Assembly: GCA_002413755.1 (NCBI GenBank)
Contig: DHXQ01000036.1
Coordinates: 71,964-86,241 of the forward strand
Direction: 5' to 3'
Length of the DNA stretch: 14,278 nucleotides
Origin: Candidatus Saccharibacteria bacterium UBA5152
GTDB taxonomy: Bacteria; Patescibacteriota; Saccharimonadia; Saccharimonadales; UBA4665
Part shown: positions 13,190 to 14,278 of the stretch, piece after piece
Layout of the letters: each line of letters starts with the position of its first letter
Numbering within the stretch: position 1 is the first letter of the stretch
The notes under the pieces: model-generated
The model's input: only the letters and a program-made list of their open reading frames with translations
What the model was told of the DNA's origin: nothing
Database searches by the model: none
Made by a program: the position numbers and the translations under genes

Positions 13190-14278
13190 GTGCTCCAGCG
13201 TAGCAGACTATCCGACATCATTTCGAGAGGATGTTGATAGGGAGTGGGTTAGCTACCGGGAGCAAGTTGCCCGGCAGGCACCTGCCCTGGGAGCGCTGAG
13301 CCTGGCACAGCTATCTGACGCCGGCAGTGCAGTTGGCATTGCCAGTACGGCAGAGGCCGATATAACTCCGAAAAGTTGGCGCCAGGCATCCAGCCTAGCC
13401 CGCAAGTTATTGGCAAGCCCGACGCGGACAATGGACATCTCGGCACTTGCTACCGATGATGGTATACTCTCCGGCCTCCAGAAAGGTTTCCAGCCGCAGT
13501 CATCGTATACAACCATCCAAGATAATAACGACCGGTTATCATTTTGCTTTGGGCTGCCCTATGTTTTTAGCCGCTCCTTCTCGGCACGCAATTCCTCGGG
13601 GGGTGGTAATTGCCTGGGGGTAGTTGTGCTGAAAGGTCAGGACATTCTTGAGCGCAATGACCTGGCCGCGTCATTCGTGGACAGGGGTCTTATCTATCTC
13701 AACTTTAATCCATTGAGCGCGCTTATACTGGCGCAGCCTTCGGAATTTAGCAGTCTTCACCCGACTCCCCTAGAAATATTCTATGAGTATATACTCGCAG
13801 ATCCGCAGCGCACCATCGACTTTCAGACCGATATGAGAGCTATTACTGTCCGGTACCAATTATCACCCCGCGACCTGCCCGGCTATCTAATCGAGTTCCT
13901 TGCCCGTTCGTTTCCCCTCGCCGAATCCGACATCATCCTGGCACAGCGCTGGCGCGGTACGTATGGCAGTGAAGGCAGTGTCAGTCGCAAAATACCCCTC
14001 CGCAGCATTAAGTCAGTGATTGTTTCAGACCACAATTTTGCAACTGCACGTAACATTACCCAAGGAATGGACATAACACTAGTGAACGCCGGACCGGCGC
14101 TGGATGTTGTTCATACTGCAGAGGACGGCAAGCCCTACACCCACAACAATGTAAACCTGCTGACTGCCTACTTAGATAATATCGAGGCCACCGAGGCAGA
14201 CGCCTTCAAGAACCTTTTTCTAAAAGGACATGTTGGCTCGCATTCACTTTGGATACATAAAAACCGTGCCAATGACAA
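13190..14278 (+). CDS. Large unknown protein, partial, with no normal in-frame start
   Basis: A reading frame with codons starting at positions divisible by three stays open from about 13104 past the window end, giving at least 359 codons after 13200. The protein reads DYPTSFREDVDREWVSYREQ, later NDRLSFCFGLPYVFSRSF, VVVLKGQDILERNDL, RGLIYLNFNPLSALI, QRWRGTYGSEGSVSRK and IVSDHNFATARNITQGMD. I recognise no family, signal peptide or membrane helix. No ATG, GTG or TTG occurs in frame before TTG 13410 and ATG 13431, yet the residues upstream look coding. A GTG at 13190, two bases after the HD stop, is one frame off; removing one C at 13195-13196 would give MLSVADYPTSFRE. So either a one-base shift has occurred or the start is unusual. 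It is probably co-transcribed with the HD gene. Confidence 0.7.

Noticed and set aside
13190..13237. A separate small gene starting at GTG 13190
   Set aside because: It ends after 15 codons, and the coding-like signal passes into another frame, so it is better seen as the displaced start of the large gene.

Overview
The window looks like a chromosomal segment of a Candidatus Saccharibacteria (TM7) or related Patescibacteria genome. The main reason is the N-terminus of the large esterase-like protein (PRLPVPGQDDNTWG, then HNADGSLK), which I associate with that group. Supporting signs are tightly packed genes, many small accessory proteins, TGA behaving as an ordinary stop and moderate-to-high GC in most genes. 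No rRNA, tRNA, CRISPR array or insertion sequence was seen. The taxonomic call is inference and no search was run.

Layout, left to right. 1-231 is gene-free and holds a large imperfect inverted repeat. 232-5641 is all minus strand: a GAF-like protein, a long modular SGNH esterase with a phage-tail-fibre-like N-terminus, a frameshifted histidine phosphatase, a glycosyltransferase paralogue that has lost its catalytic motifs, and an operon of a 2-hydroxyacid-dehydrogenase-like protein plus two small coupled genes. 5725-6905 is plus strand: a small phage-type protein coupled to an EamA transporter. 6915-8409 is an AT-richer cassette of two divergent genes, one HEPN-like and one unknown, fitted between its neighbours with almost no spacer. 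8406-9628 is a PadR regulator with a HAAS/pentapeptide-repeat partner. 9732-12381 is minus strand: a secreted GH5 glycosidase, an intact DXD glycosyltransferase and an intact histidine phosphatase. 12433-14278 is plus strand: an HD-domain protein and a large unknown gene that runs off the end and lacks a normal in-frame start.

Two themes tie the genes together. First, a glycosyltransferase and a histidine phosphatase sit next to each other twice; the left pair looks decayed and the right pair intact. Second, nearly every gene that begins a transcript has a -10 hexamer ending 6-8 nt before its start codon. Transcription would therefore begin at the start codon itself, giving leaderless mRNAs. 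Only internal genes show Shine-Dalgarno-like sequences. I used this spacing to choose several start codons.

The best candidates for something undescribed are the AT-rich HEPN/unknown gene pair (possible immunity module), the tail-fibre/esterase fusion, and the 3' unknown gene coupled to the HD protein. None has a confirmed function.
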